Shown here in pieces: positions 24,087 to 32,584 of a stretch of 33,184 nt of DNA; within the stretch, counting starts at the first letter, position 1; each line of letters starts with the position of its first letter. The notes under the pieces are model-generated. The model was not told the DNA's origin, did no database searches, and worked only from the letters and a program-made list of their open reading frames with translations. The position numbers and the translations under genes are program-made. The stretch is from Actinomycetes bacterium (GTDB taxonomy: Bacteria; Actinomycetota; Acidimicrobiia; Acidimicrobiales; RAAP-2), in assembly GCA_021799615.1 (NCBI GenBank), contig JAJZAC010000022.1, positions 1 through 33,184 of the forward strand, given 5' to 3'.

Positions 24087-25483
24087 CGCCGCCCACCGGG
24101 CCCGGCGGCTGACCCGTCGATGAAGCGGGCCACCGCCTCCGCCACCGCGGCATCCGGGAAGTCGAGCGACCGGTCGGCCGTCAGCACGTCGGCCACCGCG
24201 TCGTCGCCGGCCACCGCCGCCGCCCGGCCGGCCAGGGCACGTACGACGGCGCTGGAGTCGCCGGACGCGGCCAGCAGGGTGATGGCGGCGGCCGACTCGC
24301 GCCGCTCGCCGACGCACTCGAACGGCTTGTCGGCCGGACTGAGCAGCTCGGCGAACCCGGCGATCTCACCGGGGTCGTCGAGCAGGTCGCGTCCGATGAT
24401 CCCGGCGACGACGTCGCGCCCGGCGAACGGCGCCAGCACGAGGGCGACGAACCGGCACTTCGGGCACGAGCCGCACCACCGCCCGCCGGTCGGCTCGTCC
24501 CGGCGGAACGCCGTGTTGCAGCTGCAGAAGGTCCGGTGGTAGCGGCTGGCGCCGGCGAACGCCCGGGCGATGGCGAGCTCCGAGTAGGGGCGCAGGGCCG
24601 AACCGTAGGTGAGCGCGGGGTGGATCCCGGTGCGAGCCAGCGAGGCGAGCAGCCGCTCGAAGTCGAGGCTCTTCGAGTACTGGTGGTTCACCGGCGTGCC
24701 GTCCACCGTCCGGGTCGCCTCGCTCGCCGATCGCTCGACCGACATGACGACGGTGTCGTAGCCGAACACGAAGGCCCCGGCCAGTGCCACCAACGAGACG
24801 ATGGCGGTGACGGGGACGTGGCCGTTCAGCGCCCCGGACCGGTTCACGGCGGCGAGCGACGGGTCCAACCGGCGGTGGGCGACGAGGAGCTCGAGCCCGG
24901 CCTGACCGGCCAGCTCCACCACCAGGGGGTGGGGATCGACGGCGAAGAGCCGGGGCCGGAGGTCCCGAAGGGCCTCGACCACCACCATCGAGTCCTTGCC
25001 GCCACCGACGGGCACGACCAGTCCGGCCCGCGGCCCCGCTCCCGGGCCGGCCACGGGCCCGGACGACCCCGGGGCGTCGATGCGGACCGGGCGGGGCACG
25101 GGTAGCCCGTTGGTCACCGCGAACTCCCGCAGGCCGTCGTCGTAGAGGTGGTGGTGGACCTGGCGAGCCTCGGCCGACAGCGCCGTGGGCACCTCGACCA
25201 CCGGCGGGGCCGCAACCTTGTAGTAGCTGGTGCCGGCGGCGACGTGGAGGTGGGTGAGCGCCCGTGCCAGCCCGGGACCGTCCGCCGGCTCCTCCCAGCC
25301 GCCGGGCGGCTCCTCGAACGACACGACCTCCTCGAACGCCAGGCGATCAGCGGTACCCGAGGGCAGGAGCTCGTACCCGAGCCGTGCCGTCCGGGCGGCA
25401 TCGTCCCAGTCGAGACGGGTCAACCGGAACCGTTGGTAGGCGCGGGGATCGAACGGCCGGGACGTGGACATCGGAGCAGGCAT
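24083..25483 (-). CDS. murL: UDP-MurNAc-L-Ala-L-Glu epimerase (MurL)
   Basis: A 466-residue protein matching the MurL family, which epimerises the terminal L-Glu of UDP-MurNAc-L-Ala-L-Glu to D-Glu in an ATP-dependent reaction, replacing glutamate racemase. Visible: a PP-loop-like PVGGGKDSMVVVEAL (158-172), LNGHVPVTAIVS (219-230), SVERSASEAT, VNHQYSKSLDFE, and a cysteine-rich segment FCSCNTAFR...WCGSCPKCRF (Cys320, 322, 337, 340, 343). These match what I recall of MurL. The family was defined in Xanthomonas and is also present in some actinobacteria. Start is either ATG 25483 or ATG 25471; neither has a clear ribosome site. It is 20 bases after the deacetylase-family gene and overlaps murD. 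Confidence 0.85.
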   Translation of the reverse strand: MPAPMSTSRPFDPRAYQRFRLTRLDWDDAARTARLGYELLPSGTADRLAFEEVVSFEEPPGGWEEPADGPGLARALTHLHVAAGTSYYKVAAPPVVEVPTALSAEARQVHHHLYDDGLREFAVTNGLPVPRPVRIDAPGSSGPVAGPGAGPRAGLVVPVGGGKDSMVVVEALRDLRPRLFAVDPHPLVVELAGQAGLELLVAHRRLDPSLAAVNRSGALNGHVPVTAIVSLVALAGAFVFGYDTVVMSVERSASEATRTVDGTPVNHQYSKSLDFERLLASLARTGIHPALTYGSALRPYSELAIARAFAGASRYHRTFCSCNTAFRRDEPTGGRWCGSCPKCRFVALVLAPFAGRDVVAGIIGRDLLDDPGEIAGFAELLSPADKPFECVGERRESAAAITLLAASGDSSAVVRALAGRAAAVAGDDAVADVLTADRSLDFPDAAVAEAVARFIDGSAAGPGGRR

Positions 25484-25503
25484 CGTACCGGCGCCGGTGG
25501 CGG

Positions 25504-26535
25504 TCAGCCCCACCTGCCCTCCTCGAGCGCCCGGGCCCGGCGCCGGGCGGCGGCGTCCAGGTGGCCGAGCCCTCGCCCACCCGAGGTCGGTGGTGCCACG
25601 GGCCGGTAGCCGGCGCCGACCAGTCGGCCGGCCGACGCCGCCATCGACGCCCGCACGGCGCCCAGGTGGTAGCCCCCTTCGAGGAACAGGACCAGCCGCC
25701 CGGGGCCGGGGGCCCACCCTCCCACCAGGGAGGCGAGCTCGGCGAAGTCCCCGTCCGACAGGACCAGGCCGGCCAGGGGGTCAGCCCGGTGGGCGTCGAA
25801 CCCGGCGGAGACGAGCACCCAGTCGGGGGCGAACGCCTCGACCACGGGGGCGGCGATCTCCTCGAGTCCCCGGCGGAGCACGTCCCCGGTGGCACCGGCG
25901 GGCACCGGCAGGTTGACCGTGGTCCCCAGGCCGGCGCCGGCACCCACCTCGTCGGCGGCGCCCGTCCCCGGGTAGAGCGGCCATTCGTGGGTCGAGACGT
26001 AGAGGACCCTCGGGTCCTCCCAGAAGATGTCCTGGGTGCCGTTCCCGTGGTGGACGTCCCAGTCGGTCACGAGGACCCGGGCGCCGGTCTCGGCCAGCGA
26101 GGCGGCCAGCACGGCCACGTTGTTCACCAGGCAGAACCCCATGGCCTGGCGCCGGGTGGCGTGGTGGCCCGGAGGACGTGCCACCACCACGCCCAGGCCG
26201 TCACCCCGACGGCCCAGCTCGGCGGCGACGGCCAGCCCGGCACCGGCCGCCATCCGGGCCGTGTCCCACGAGTCGCCGGTGACGAACGTGTCGGGGTCGA
26301 TGTGACCGCCACCGGCCGACGCCAGCCGTTCGAGGTGGTCGAGGTGAGCCCGGGAGTGGACGCGCAGCAGGTCCCCGTCGGTGGCCGGGGCCACCTCGAC
26401 ACCTACCAGGTCGGTGTCGAGGTCGAGGTCGCCCAGCCCCTCCATCGCCGCCACCACCCGGTCGGGCCGCTCGGGATGCTCCTCGCCCACGTGGGCGCCG
26501 TGACCGATCGGTCCGGCCAGGACCACCGCACTCAC
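25504..26535 (-). CDS. Histone deacetylase-family (AcuC/acetylpolyamine amidohydrolase-like) zinc hydrolase
   Basis: A 343-residue arginase-fold deacetylase. The active site is complete: RPPGHHAT with His124/His125, zinc ligands Asp160 and His162 in TDWDVHHGNGTQ, Asp247 in SAGFDAHRADPLAG, and the transition-state tyrosine Tyr289 in EGGYHLG. Bacterial members remove acetyl or acyl groups from lysine or polyamines. The substrate here is unknown. The first 30 residues (IGHGAHVGEEHPERPDR) are the normal start of the family, so GTG 26535 fits, although the frame stays open upstream. It is the first gene before murL and murD with only 20 bases between, suggesting a shared transcript. It is divergent from the ABC exporter. 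Confidence 0.88.
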   Translation of the reverse strand: MSAVVLAGPIGHGAHVGEEHPERPDRVVAAMEGLGDLDLDTDLVGVEVAPATDGDLLRVHSRAHLDHLERLASAGGGHIDPDTFVTGDSWDTARMAAGAGLAVAAELGRRGDGLGVVVARPPGHHATRRQAMGFCLVNNVAVLAASLAETGARVLVTDWDVHHGNGTQDIFWEDPRVLYVSTHEWPLYPGTGAADEVGAGAGLGTTVNLPVPAGATGDVLRRGLEEIAAPVVEAFAPDWVLVSAGFDAHRADPLAGLVLSDGDFAELASLVGGWAPGPGRLVLFLEGGYHLGAVRASMAASAGRLVGAGYRPVAPPTSGGRGLGHLDAAARRRARALEEGRWG

Positions 26536-26661
26536 CGTGCCACCCACTGCTGCGATGCTCGGCGACCGCTCATCCCTCCATGGTGCCGCGTCCACCAGGT
26601 GCGGGCACGCCGTGGTCCCGTGGTCCCGTGGCGGGGTGCCCGGCGGGCGGGAGCCTCCCGG

Positions 26662-26667
26662 TAGCGT
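26662..26667 (+). promoter_or_regulatory. Possible -10 box (TAGCGT) of the ABC exporter genes
   Basis: TAGCGT ends 10 bases before the ATG at 26678, implying a very short 5' leader of about 3-4 bases. There is no ribosome site between them, consistent with near-leaderless expression. No clear -35. Confidence 0.4.
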
Positions 26668-26677
26668 TGGGCCCACC

Positions 26678-27673
26678 ATGGACGCCGCCCCCGACGTCGA
26701 GGACCTCCGCGCCGATCCCGGGCCCGGCGATCCCGCCATCCGCACCGTCGGCCTGACGAAGGTCTACCCCGGCGCCGACTTCCGGGCCGTCGACGCGCTG
26801 GACCTCGAGGTGCCACCCGGGGAGATCTTCGGGCTCCTCGGACCGAACGGCGCCGGAAAGACGACCACCGCCGGCATGCTCACCACCCGGGTCGTCCCCA
26901 CCTCGGGGCGCGCCGAGGTGGGGGGCGTGGACGTCGTGGCCCATCCGGCGCTGGCCAAGCAGATCCTCGGCGTGGTCAGCCAGCAGAACACCCTCGACCG
27001 CCAGCTCGACGTGTGGGAGAACCTCTACTTCCACGGCCGCCTCTTCGGCATGGGTGCGGGCCGGTCCCGCCAGGTAGCCGACGAGCTGCTCGAGCGGTTC
27101 CAGCTGACCAGGTGGGCCCACGCCTCGGTCTACGAGCTGTCGGGCGGCATGGCCCAGCGGCTCATGGTGGCCCGGGCCGTCTTCCATCGGCCCGCCGTGC
27201 TCTTCCTCGACGAGCCCACGGCGGGACTGGACCCCCAGAGCCGCCTCGCCCTGTGGGACGTCCTCCACGACCTCAACCGAGACGGACAGACGATCCTGCT
27301 CACGACGCACTACATGGAGGAGGCGGACCAGCTCTGCCGCCGGGTCGCCATCATGGACCACGGTCGGATCCTGGCCCTCGACACGCCTGCCGCCCTCAAG
27401 CGGGCGGTCGGCGCCGACACCGTGGTGACCGTCCGGACGGCGGGCGACCCCGAGGCGCTGGCCCGCACACTCGCCGGCACCGTCGACGGCGTGCAGGCCG
27501 CCCGCACGGTGGCCGGCGCCGTGGTCCTCCAGGTGTCGGGGTCCGACCGGATCCTGCCGCGGGTGGTGACGGCGGCCGAATCAGCCGGCCACCAGGTGCT
27601 GGACCTCTCGATCAGCGAGCCGACCCTCGAGACGGTCTTCATCAATCTGACCGGGAAGGACCTGCGCGACTGA
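26678..27673 (+). CDS. DrrA-like ABC exporter ATP-binding protein
   Basis: A 331-residue ABC ATPase of the DrrA/CcmA-type export family (drug, antibiotic or lipid efflux). Walker A GPNGAGKTT (55-63), Q-loop VVSQQNTLDRQLDVWENL, signature LSGGM (154-158), Walker B VLFLDEP (174-180), and the H-loop in LLTTHYMEEADQL. The C-terminal extension (about 240-331) ends in EPTLETVFINLTGKDLRD, typical of DrrA and used in contacts with the permease. The homologous region starts soon after ATG 26678. Upstream frame has no homology. The stop overlaps the permease start by one base (TGATG). Confidence 0.9.
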   Translation: MDAAPDVEDLRADPGPGDPAIRTVGLTKVYPGADFRAVDALDLEVPPGEIFGLLGPNGAGKTTTAGMLTTRVVPTSGRAEVGGVDVVAHPALAKQILGVVSQQNTLDRQLDVWENLYFHGRLFGMGAGRSRQVADELLERFQLTRWAHASVYELSGGMAQRLMVARAVFHRPAVLFLDEPTAGLDPQSRLALWDVLHDLNRDGQTILLTTHYMEEADQLCRRVAIMDHGRILALDTPAALKRAVGADTVVTVRTAGDPEALARTLAGTVDGVQAARTVAGAVVLQVSGSDRILPRVVTAAESAGHQVLDLSISEPTLETVFINLTGKDLRD

Positions 27674-28554
27674 TGGCCGCCGAGACGGCGGCGGCCGGTC
27701 CCGCGCCCATCGCCATCCGGCCCGTCCGGTCGTCGGCGTCGGCGTCGCGCACGGCGCTCGGTGCCCTGCTCCTTCGGGACCTGGTCGTCCTGCGCAAGCA
27801 CCTCGTCGAGTTCACCGTTCGCACCCTGGTCCAGCCGTTCCTCCTCTGCTTCGTCTTCCTCTTCGTGTTCCCCAAGATCGGTCAAGGCGTGGGTGGCGGC
27901 CGCGGTCCGGGGGCCGAATCGGCGTTCGCCACCGTGCTGGTGCCGGGCGTCGTGGGGATCTCGATCATGTTCCAGGGCATCCAGGCAGTCGCCACCCAAC
28001 TGGCGCAGGAGTTCGGCTTCACCCGGGAGATCGAGGACCGCGTCCAGGCGCCCTGCCCCATCTGGCTGGTGGCCGGAGCCAAGGTCCTCTCGGGGGCGGT
28101 ACAGGGCATCCTGTCCGCCGTCATCGTCCTGCCCATCGCGTCGGTGGTGCACGCCCCCGGGGTCGAGGCCCACCTCGCCCTCCACTGGTGGGTCGTCCTC
28201 ACCGTCGTCCCGCTCTCGTGCGTGGCCATGAGCTCCCTCGGCCTGGTGCTGGGGACGACGTTCGAGCCCCGCAACATCGGGCTGATGTTCGGCTTCGTCG
28301 TCCTCCCCATCACCTTCCTGGGCGGCACCTACTACCAATGGACCCGGCTGGCCACGGTCACCGTGGGCGGGTTCCCCTGGCTCCAGGCGCTGGTCCTGGT
28401 CAACCCGCTCGTCTACGTCAACGAGGGCATGCGGGCTGCGTTCACCGACGCCTCGCACCTGCACCTCTACGTCGTCGAACCGGTGCTGGTCGGCTTCTGT
28501 GTCGCGTTCATGGCGCTGGGCCTGCGCAACTTCCGCCGGCGGGTGCTGTCGTGA
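27673..28554 (+). CDS. ABC-2 type exporter permease (DrrB-like)
   Basis: A 293-residue membrane partner of the preceding ATPase. After about 40 hydrophilic residues (ALLLRDLVVLRKHLVEFTVRT, the amphipathic entry helix) come roughly six membrane segments: LVQPFLLCFVFLFVFP, a second in LVPGVVGISIMFQGI, SGAVQGILSAVIVLPIASVV, WWVVLTVVPLSCVAMSSLGLVLG, GLMFGFVVLPITFLGGTYY and VEPVLVGFCVAFMALGL. PITFLGGTYYQW and NPLVYVNEGMRAAF are ABC-2 permease hallmarks. The exported substrate is unknown. It is coupled to the ATPase by TGATG. The last codon lies at the base of a strong inverted repeat shared with the convergent decarboxylase gene. Confidence 0.9.
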   Translation: MAAETAAAGPAPIAIRPVRSSASASRTALGALLLRDLVVLRKHLVEFTVRTLVQPFLLCFVFLFVFPKIGQGVGGGRGPGAESAFATVLVPGVVGISIMFQGIQAVATQLAQEFGFTREIEDRVQAPCPIWLVAGAKVLSGAVQGILSAVIVLPIASVVHAPGVEAHLALHWWVVLTVVPLSCVAMSSLGLVLGTTFEPRNIGLMFGFVVLPITFLGGTYYQWTRLATVTVGGFPWLQALVLVNPLVYVNEGMRAAFTDASHLHLYVVEPVLVGFCVAFMALGLRNFRRRVLS

Positions 28555-28602
28555 GCCACCGCCGGCCGGCGGGCGACCGCCCCGGCGCCGGCCGGCGGCT
28601 CA
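28552..28602. terminator. Bidirectional terminator hairpin joining two convergent stop codons
   Basis: TGAGCC (28552-28557) pairs with GGCTCA (28597-28602), and GCCGGCCGGC (28561-28570) with GCCGGCCGGC (28587-28596). There is a 3-base bulge and a 16-base loop. The outer bases of the stem are the TGA stops of the permease (plus) and of the decarboxylase (minus). There is no U-tract, but the position and stability fit a shared terminator. Confidence 0.65.
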
Positions 28603-30000
28603 CAGGTGGCTGAAGCCGCCCGCCTCGCTCGCCGTCATCGACTCGCTCACCGGGTGCGCGCCGAAGTGGGCGATCGCCGCCGCCATGTCGTCCAGGAGGA
28701 GGTCGGCCAGGTCCCGGGTCACCCCCATCCGCACCAGCACCCGCTGGACGGCCACGTCGGCCAGCTCCCCGGTGAGTGGGTAGGCCGGCACCTGCCAGCC
28801 CCGGACCCGGAGCCGATCGGCCAGGTCGTAGAGGGTGTACCCGGGATCGACGCCCTCGGCCATCCGCCAGGTGACCGCCGGGATACCCACGTCCGGCACG
28901 CCGGCGTGGACGATCTCGAACGGGCCGAGCTCGCCGATCCGGCGGGCGAGGTCGGCGCACACGTCGTAGGAGGCTTGGTGGACCCGGGTGTAACCCTCCC
29001 GCCCGAGGCGGATGAAGTCGTAGTACTGGGCCACGATCTGGCCCGCCGGCCGGGAGAAGTTGATCTGGAACACGGGCATGTCCCCGCCCAGGTACGACAC
29101 GTGGAAGACGAGATCGTCGGGGAGGTCGGCGGCGTCGCGCCAGACCACCCACCCGACGCCCAGCGGGGCCAGCCCGAACTTGTGACCCGACGCGCTGATC
29201 GACCGGACCCGGGGCACCCGGAAGTCGAACGGCAGGTCAGGGGCGCAGAACGGCGCCACGAAGGCCCCGCTCGCCCCGTCCACGTGCACGTCGACGGAGA
29301 TCCCCGTGCGGGCCTCGAGGTCGTCGAGGGCGTCTGACAGCTCGGCCACCGGTTCGTAGTGACCCGTGTACGTCACGCCGAACGTGGGGACGACCAGGAT
29401 GGTGTTCTCGTCGATGCGTTCGAGCATCGACTCGACGTCCAGCCCCAGGCGCCCGGGCGCCATGGGCACCTCGCGTAGCTCGACGTCCCAGTAGCGGGCG
29501 AACTTGTGCCAGACCACCTGGACCGGTCCGCACACCAGGTTGGGCCGGTCGTCGGCCAGGCCGGCCGCCCGGCGCCGGGCCCGCCACCGCCACTTGGCCG
29601 CCATCCCCGCCAGCATGCACGCCTCCGACGAGCCGATGGCCGAGCAGCCGACCGGATTGCCCTCGGACGGCGCGTTCCACAGGTCGGCGAGCATGTGCAC
29701 GCACCGGCGCTCGAGCTCCGCCGTCTGGGGGTACTCGTCCTTGTCGATCATGTTCTTGTCGATGGCCAGGTCCATGAGCCGGTGGACCTGGGGCTCCTCC
29801 CACGTCTGGCAGAAGGTGGCCAGGTTCTGGCGGGCGTTGCCGTCGAGGAACAGCTCGTCCCCCACCAGTTGGGCGGCGTCCTCCGGCCGGATCTGGGTGG
29901 CCGGGAAGGCGTACTTGGGGATCGGGGTCGTCGCCCCTCTGCCGGCGTAGACGGAATCGAGGAGCTGGGAGCGGACGGTCTCCCGGCGGTGCAGGGTCAC
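28600..30000 (-). CDS. gad: Glutamate decarboxylase (PLP-dependent)
   Basis: A 466-residue group II PLP decarboxylase, the same length as E. coli GadA/GadB, converting glutamate to GABA and CO2. The PLP lysine is Lys274 in [18 protein letters not shown], with [15 protein letters not shown] (Asp241) and [18 protein letters not shown] before it. Family-specific N-terminal motifs PIPKYAFP and [16 protein letters not shown] are present. GTG 30000 follows AGGAGG with 7 bases spacing, and the start overlaps the asnB stop (GTGA). No GABA antiporter (gadC) is adjacent, so an acid-resistance role is not supported by context. Association with an amidotransferase and an M15-like protein suggests a biosynthetic or nitrogen role. 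Confidence 0.93.
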   Translation of the reverse strand: MTLHRRETVRSQLLDSVYAGRGATTPIPKYAFPATQIRPEDAAQLVGDELFLDGNARQNLATFCQTWEEPQVHRLMDLAIDKNMIDKDEYPQTAELERRCVHMLADLWNAPSEGNPVGCSAIGSSEACMLAGMAAKWRWRARRRAAGLADDRPNLVCGPVQVVWHKFARYWDVELREVPMAPGRLGLDVESMLERIDENTILVVPTFGVTYTGHYEPVAELSDALDDLEARTGISVDVHVDGASGAFVAPFCAPDLPFDFRVPRVRSISASGHKFGLAPLGVGWVVWRDAADLPDDLVFHVSYLGGDMPVFQINFSRPAGQIVAQYYDFIRLGREGYTRVHQASYDVCADLARRIGELGPFEIVHAGVPDVGIPAVTWRMAEGVDPGYTLYDLADRLRVRGWQVPAYPLTGELADVAVQRVLVRMGVTRDLADLLLDDMAAAIAHFGAHPVSESMTASEAGGFSHL

Positions 30001-31601
30001 GGTCTGGCCTCCTGGGTCGTCGGGCTGGCGGCGGGGCGTCGTCGGCGGCGCCCCGACCGGATGTTGTGCCTGGCTGCGCCGGCCAGGTCCCGCACGTGTT
30101 CGAGGACGGTGTAGTCCCGCTGTGCCGCATCCTCGGCCAGCGCGCGGTCGAGGTCGAGGCCGCAGCGGGCCAGCAGCACCGAGAAGTCCCGTCGCATCGG
30201 CTCGGCCGCCTCGTAGCCGAAGGAGCGGTACAGGCGGGGGAACAGCGCCCGGTACAGCCGGATGCGCTCGTGGAGGCCGGATGCGTGCGACATCGGGTTC
30301 TTCCTGCGCTGCAGCACGTAGTCCGGGAGCAGGTCGCCGAACGCCTGACGGAGCACCCACTTCTCCTGGCCGTCGCGCACCTTCAGGTCGATGGGCATGC
30401 GCATGGCCAGGCGGACCAGGGAGAGATCGAGGAACGGCACCCGGACCTCGACGCCGTGGCCCATGCTGGTCCGGTCCACGCGCTGGAGCTCCGTGCGGCT
30501 CAGGCTGGCCAGGTTGTACTGGAACAGGCGCTGGCGGACGTCGTCGTCGACGTCCTGGTACATGACGTACCCGCCGAACAGCTCGTCCGACCCGTCGCCC
30601 GACAGGACCACCTTCACCCCGCACCGGTGGACGTGCGCGAACAGGCGGTTGGAGACCACGGCGTTGATGACGTCCCCGTACTCGGTCAGCTCACCGATCC
30701 TGACGGCGGCCCGCACGTCGGCCAGCGAGATCGCCGACGGCGGCAGCTCGAGGACCTCGTGGCGCACGCCCAGGTCGGCAGCCAGCCGGGTGGCGGTCCG
30801 GACGTCGTCGCTGTCCGGGGTGCCGACGGTGAAGGCGACGCAGTCCGGATGCATGTCGCGCACGTGTGCCAGGATCAGCGCGCTGTCGAGCCCTCCCGAG
30901 AGGTTCACCCCGACCGTCAGGTCGGTGTCGACACGGACACGGATGCTGTCCTCCAGGGCCGATCGGACCAGCTTCATCGCCTCGCCGGCGTCATCGACCG
31001 GTGCCTCGCCGTCGCCCAGTCGCAGGAGGTCGACGTAGGGCGCCAACCGGGGCCCGGCGCCGGGCTCGGCCCAGCCGTGGTGCCCCGGGGGGACCTGGGA
31101 GATCGGCGCTCCCACGGGAACCAGCGCCTTCACCTCGGACGCCACGTGCAGGCAGCCGTCGGCGGTCGCCCAGTGCAGCGGACGAACCCCCACGGGGTCA
31201 CGCACCAGGTAGGCACGCCGTTCCCGGCGGTCGACGACGGCGAAGGCGAACTCGCCCCGCAGCCGGTCGACGGCGCCCTCGCCCCACTCGAGGAACGCCT
31301 CGAGGACGACCTCGGTGTCGCCCCGGGTGCGGAACCGGTGGCCGAGCCGGTGCAGTTCGGCCCGGAGCTCGTCGTGGTTGAAGACCTCGCCGTTGTAGCA
31401 GAGGGCCCACCGACCGTCCTCCGAGCACCAGGGCTGCACGGCGTGCTCCCGGTCCACGATCTTCAGGCGCTGCGTGCCGAGGAGCATCCCCTCGTCGGTC
31501 AGCGTCTCCTCGACGTCGCCCCGTGGACGGATGGCCTCGAGCATCCGCTCGAACCGGTCCCGGCGAGCCCCGTCACCCAGGATCAGCGCGATGCCGCACA
31601 C
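29997..31601 (-). CDS. asnB: AsnB-type glutamine-dependent amidotransferase (asparagine synthetase family)
   Basis: A 534-residue two-domain enzyme. The N-terminal class II glutaminase has nucleophile Cys2 (MCGIA), [13 protein letters not shown] (Asn70) and RGDTE (93-97). The C-terminal synthetase has the PP-loop LSGGLDSA (234-241) and [13 protein letters not shown]. It should transfer glutamine-derived ammonia to an ATP-activated carboxylate: aspartate in true asparagine synthetase, or another carboxyl in relatives that amidate wall peptides or secondary metabolites. The C-terminus after about 430 ([20 protein letters not shown]...) and the basic tail differ from what I recall of housekeeping AsnB. 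GTG 31601 is used as start, three bases after the upstream stop. Which carboxylate is amidated is unknown. Confidence 0.88.
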   Translation of the reverse strand: MCGIALILGDGARRDRFERMLEAIRPRGDVEETLTDEGMLLGTQRLKIVDREHAVQPWCSEDGRWALCYNGEVFNHDELRAELHRLGHRFRTRGDTEVVLEAFLEWGEGAVDRLRGEFAFAVVDRRERRAYLVRDPVGVRPLHWATADGCLHVASEVKALVPVGAPISQVPPGHHGWAEPGAGPRLAPYVDLLRLGDGEAPVDDAGEAMKLVRSALEDSIRVRVDTDLTVGVNLSGGLDSALILAHVRDMHPDCVAFTVGTPDSDDVRTATRLAADLGVRHEVLELPPSAISLADVRAAVRIGELTEYGDVINAVVSNRLFAHVHRCGVKVVLSGDGSDELFGGYVMYQDVDDDVRQRLFQYNLASLSRTELQRVDRTSMGHGVEVRVPFLDLSLVRLAMRMPIDLKVRDGQEKWVLRQAFGDLLPDYVLQRRKNPMSHASGLHERIRLYRALFPRLYRSFGYEAAEPMRRDFSVLLARCGLDLDRALAEDAAQRDYTVLEHVRDLAGAARHNIRSGRRRRRPAASPTTQEARP

Positions 31602-31604
31602 CGG

Positions 31605-32471
31605 TCAGCCCGAGCCCCGGCGGTATGCGCCGGCCAGGGCGTCCCGGCTGGCCGGGTTGATGCACACGTGCCACGCCTGACCCTCGTCGATGATGTTGGC
31701 CAGCCCGGCGTCCTGGCTGCTCGTGAGGACCTCGCGCAGGGCACCGTCGGTCCCCGACCTGCGGTACCAGTGCACCTCGACGTCCATGGCGAAGCCGGCG
31801 CAGTGGGCGCTGGGCAGCAGGGCAGCATAGCCGAGGCTCCGCAACCGGTGCTGGTGGTCGAGGCTGCGGACCAGGCTGGTGACCCACAGCGGCGGAGCGT
31901 GGGAGGCCGCCTCCCGGAACGACCCGGCGACCTGGTTGAGGAGGGCCACGCCCTCGGGCCGGGCCCGGGCGAAGCGGAGGCCGGCCGTCCGGGGACGCCG
32001 GTCGGGGGCCAGTCGCCGGGCGGCCCAGTCGCGACCCCGGCCGACCAGGCCTGCCGGTTGGCGGTGGTACCGGAACGCCAGCCGGCCGGCGCGCCGCAGT
32101 GGCTCGAGGTCCACCAGCTCCGGTGAGCCGTCGACGTCGGCGTCGGTGACGAACATGGGCGACGTGCCCCACCAGATGACGTCGATCTGGGACAGCAGGT
32201 GGATCCTGACCAGGGTGGACAGGTCCGCAGCCGCGCTGGGCCGGTTGGCGCGGTAGGCGAGCAGGGCGTCGACCAGGCTGGTGGCAACGGCCTCGGCGCC
32301 GGCGGGCACCCGGGCCGCCATCCCCCCGACGACGGGGTCGGCGAGCCAGCTGGCCACCCTCGACTCGACCTTGTCCCGGTCGGTCGGGGTGGCGAGCCCT
32401 CCGACCTCGCCGGCGACGTCCTCGACGGCGGCGCGGTAGGCGGCCAGCTCGGCAGCGGTGGGATCGCTCAC
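31605..32471 (-). CDS. Cytoplasmic M15-peptidase-like protein (DUF5715-like)
   Basis: A 288-residue protein with no signal peptide or membrane segment. The C-terminal third resembles the LAS/M15 zinc peptidase fold (VanX, D-Ala-D-Ala carboxypeptidases): VTSLVRSLDHQHRLRSLGYAALLPSAHCAGFAMDVEVHWY supplies the S-x-H-x6-D zinc motif (His223, Asp230), and EGQAWHVCINP the final His268. In VanX the catalytic glutamate is three residues before that His; here the position is Gln265, with Glu263 nearby. Residues 1-170 are helical and unrecognised (IHLLSQIDVIWWGTSPMFVTD). Start is GTG 32471 or in-frame GTG 32486. It is first in a tightly packed trio with asnB and glutamate decarboxylase. Function unknown. 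Confidence 0.65.
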   Translation of the reverse strand: MSDPTAAELAAYRAAVEDVAGEVGGLATPTDRDKVESRVASWLADPVVGGMAARVPAGAEAVATSLVDALLAYRANRPSAAADLSTLVRIHLLSQIDVIWWGTSPMFVTDADVDGSPELVDLEPLRRAGRLAFRYHRQPAGLVGRGRDWAARRLAPDRRPRTAGLRFARARPEGVALLNQVAGSFREAASHAPPLWVTSLVRSLDHQHRLRSLGYAALLPSAHCAGFAMDVEVHWYRRSGTDGALREVLTSSQDAGLANIIDEGQAWHVCINPASRDALAGAYRRGSG

Positions 32472-32539
32472 CGCAGGCGGTCGCACCCGTGTGCGGGCGC
32501 CAGCGGCCAGTGGTCACCGGTGGGTCGCCTCACGCCACG

Positions 32540-32545
32540 ACCATA
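32540..32545 (-). promoter_or_regulatory. Possible -10 box (TATGGT) of the M15-like/asnB/gad operon
   Basis: Minus-strand TATGGT is the only AT-rich hexamer in the gap between the sensor kinase stop and the M15-like gene. It lies about 54-69 bases upstream of the candidate GTG starts. No clear -35 is visible. Confidence 0.4.
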
Positions 32546-32584
32546 GCAAGCGGCCGGCAGGTCCCCGCCGGATGGCCCGGCCTC

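Noticed and set aside
28600-30000. Acid-resistance system based on glutamate decarboxylase
   Set aside because: No GABA/glutamate antiporter, chloride channel or acid-stress regulator is adjacent; the gene is coupled to an amidotransferase instead.
30066-32126. 686-residue plus-strand open frame opposite asnB and the M15-like gene
   Set aside because: Antisense of well-supported genes; no motif, and no ribosome site or promoter that fits.
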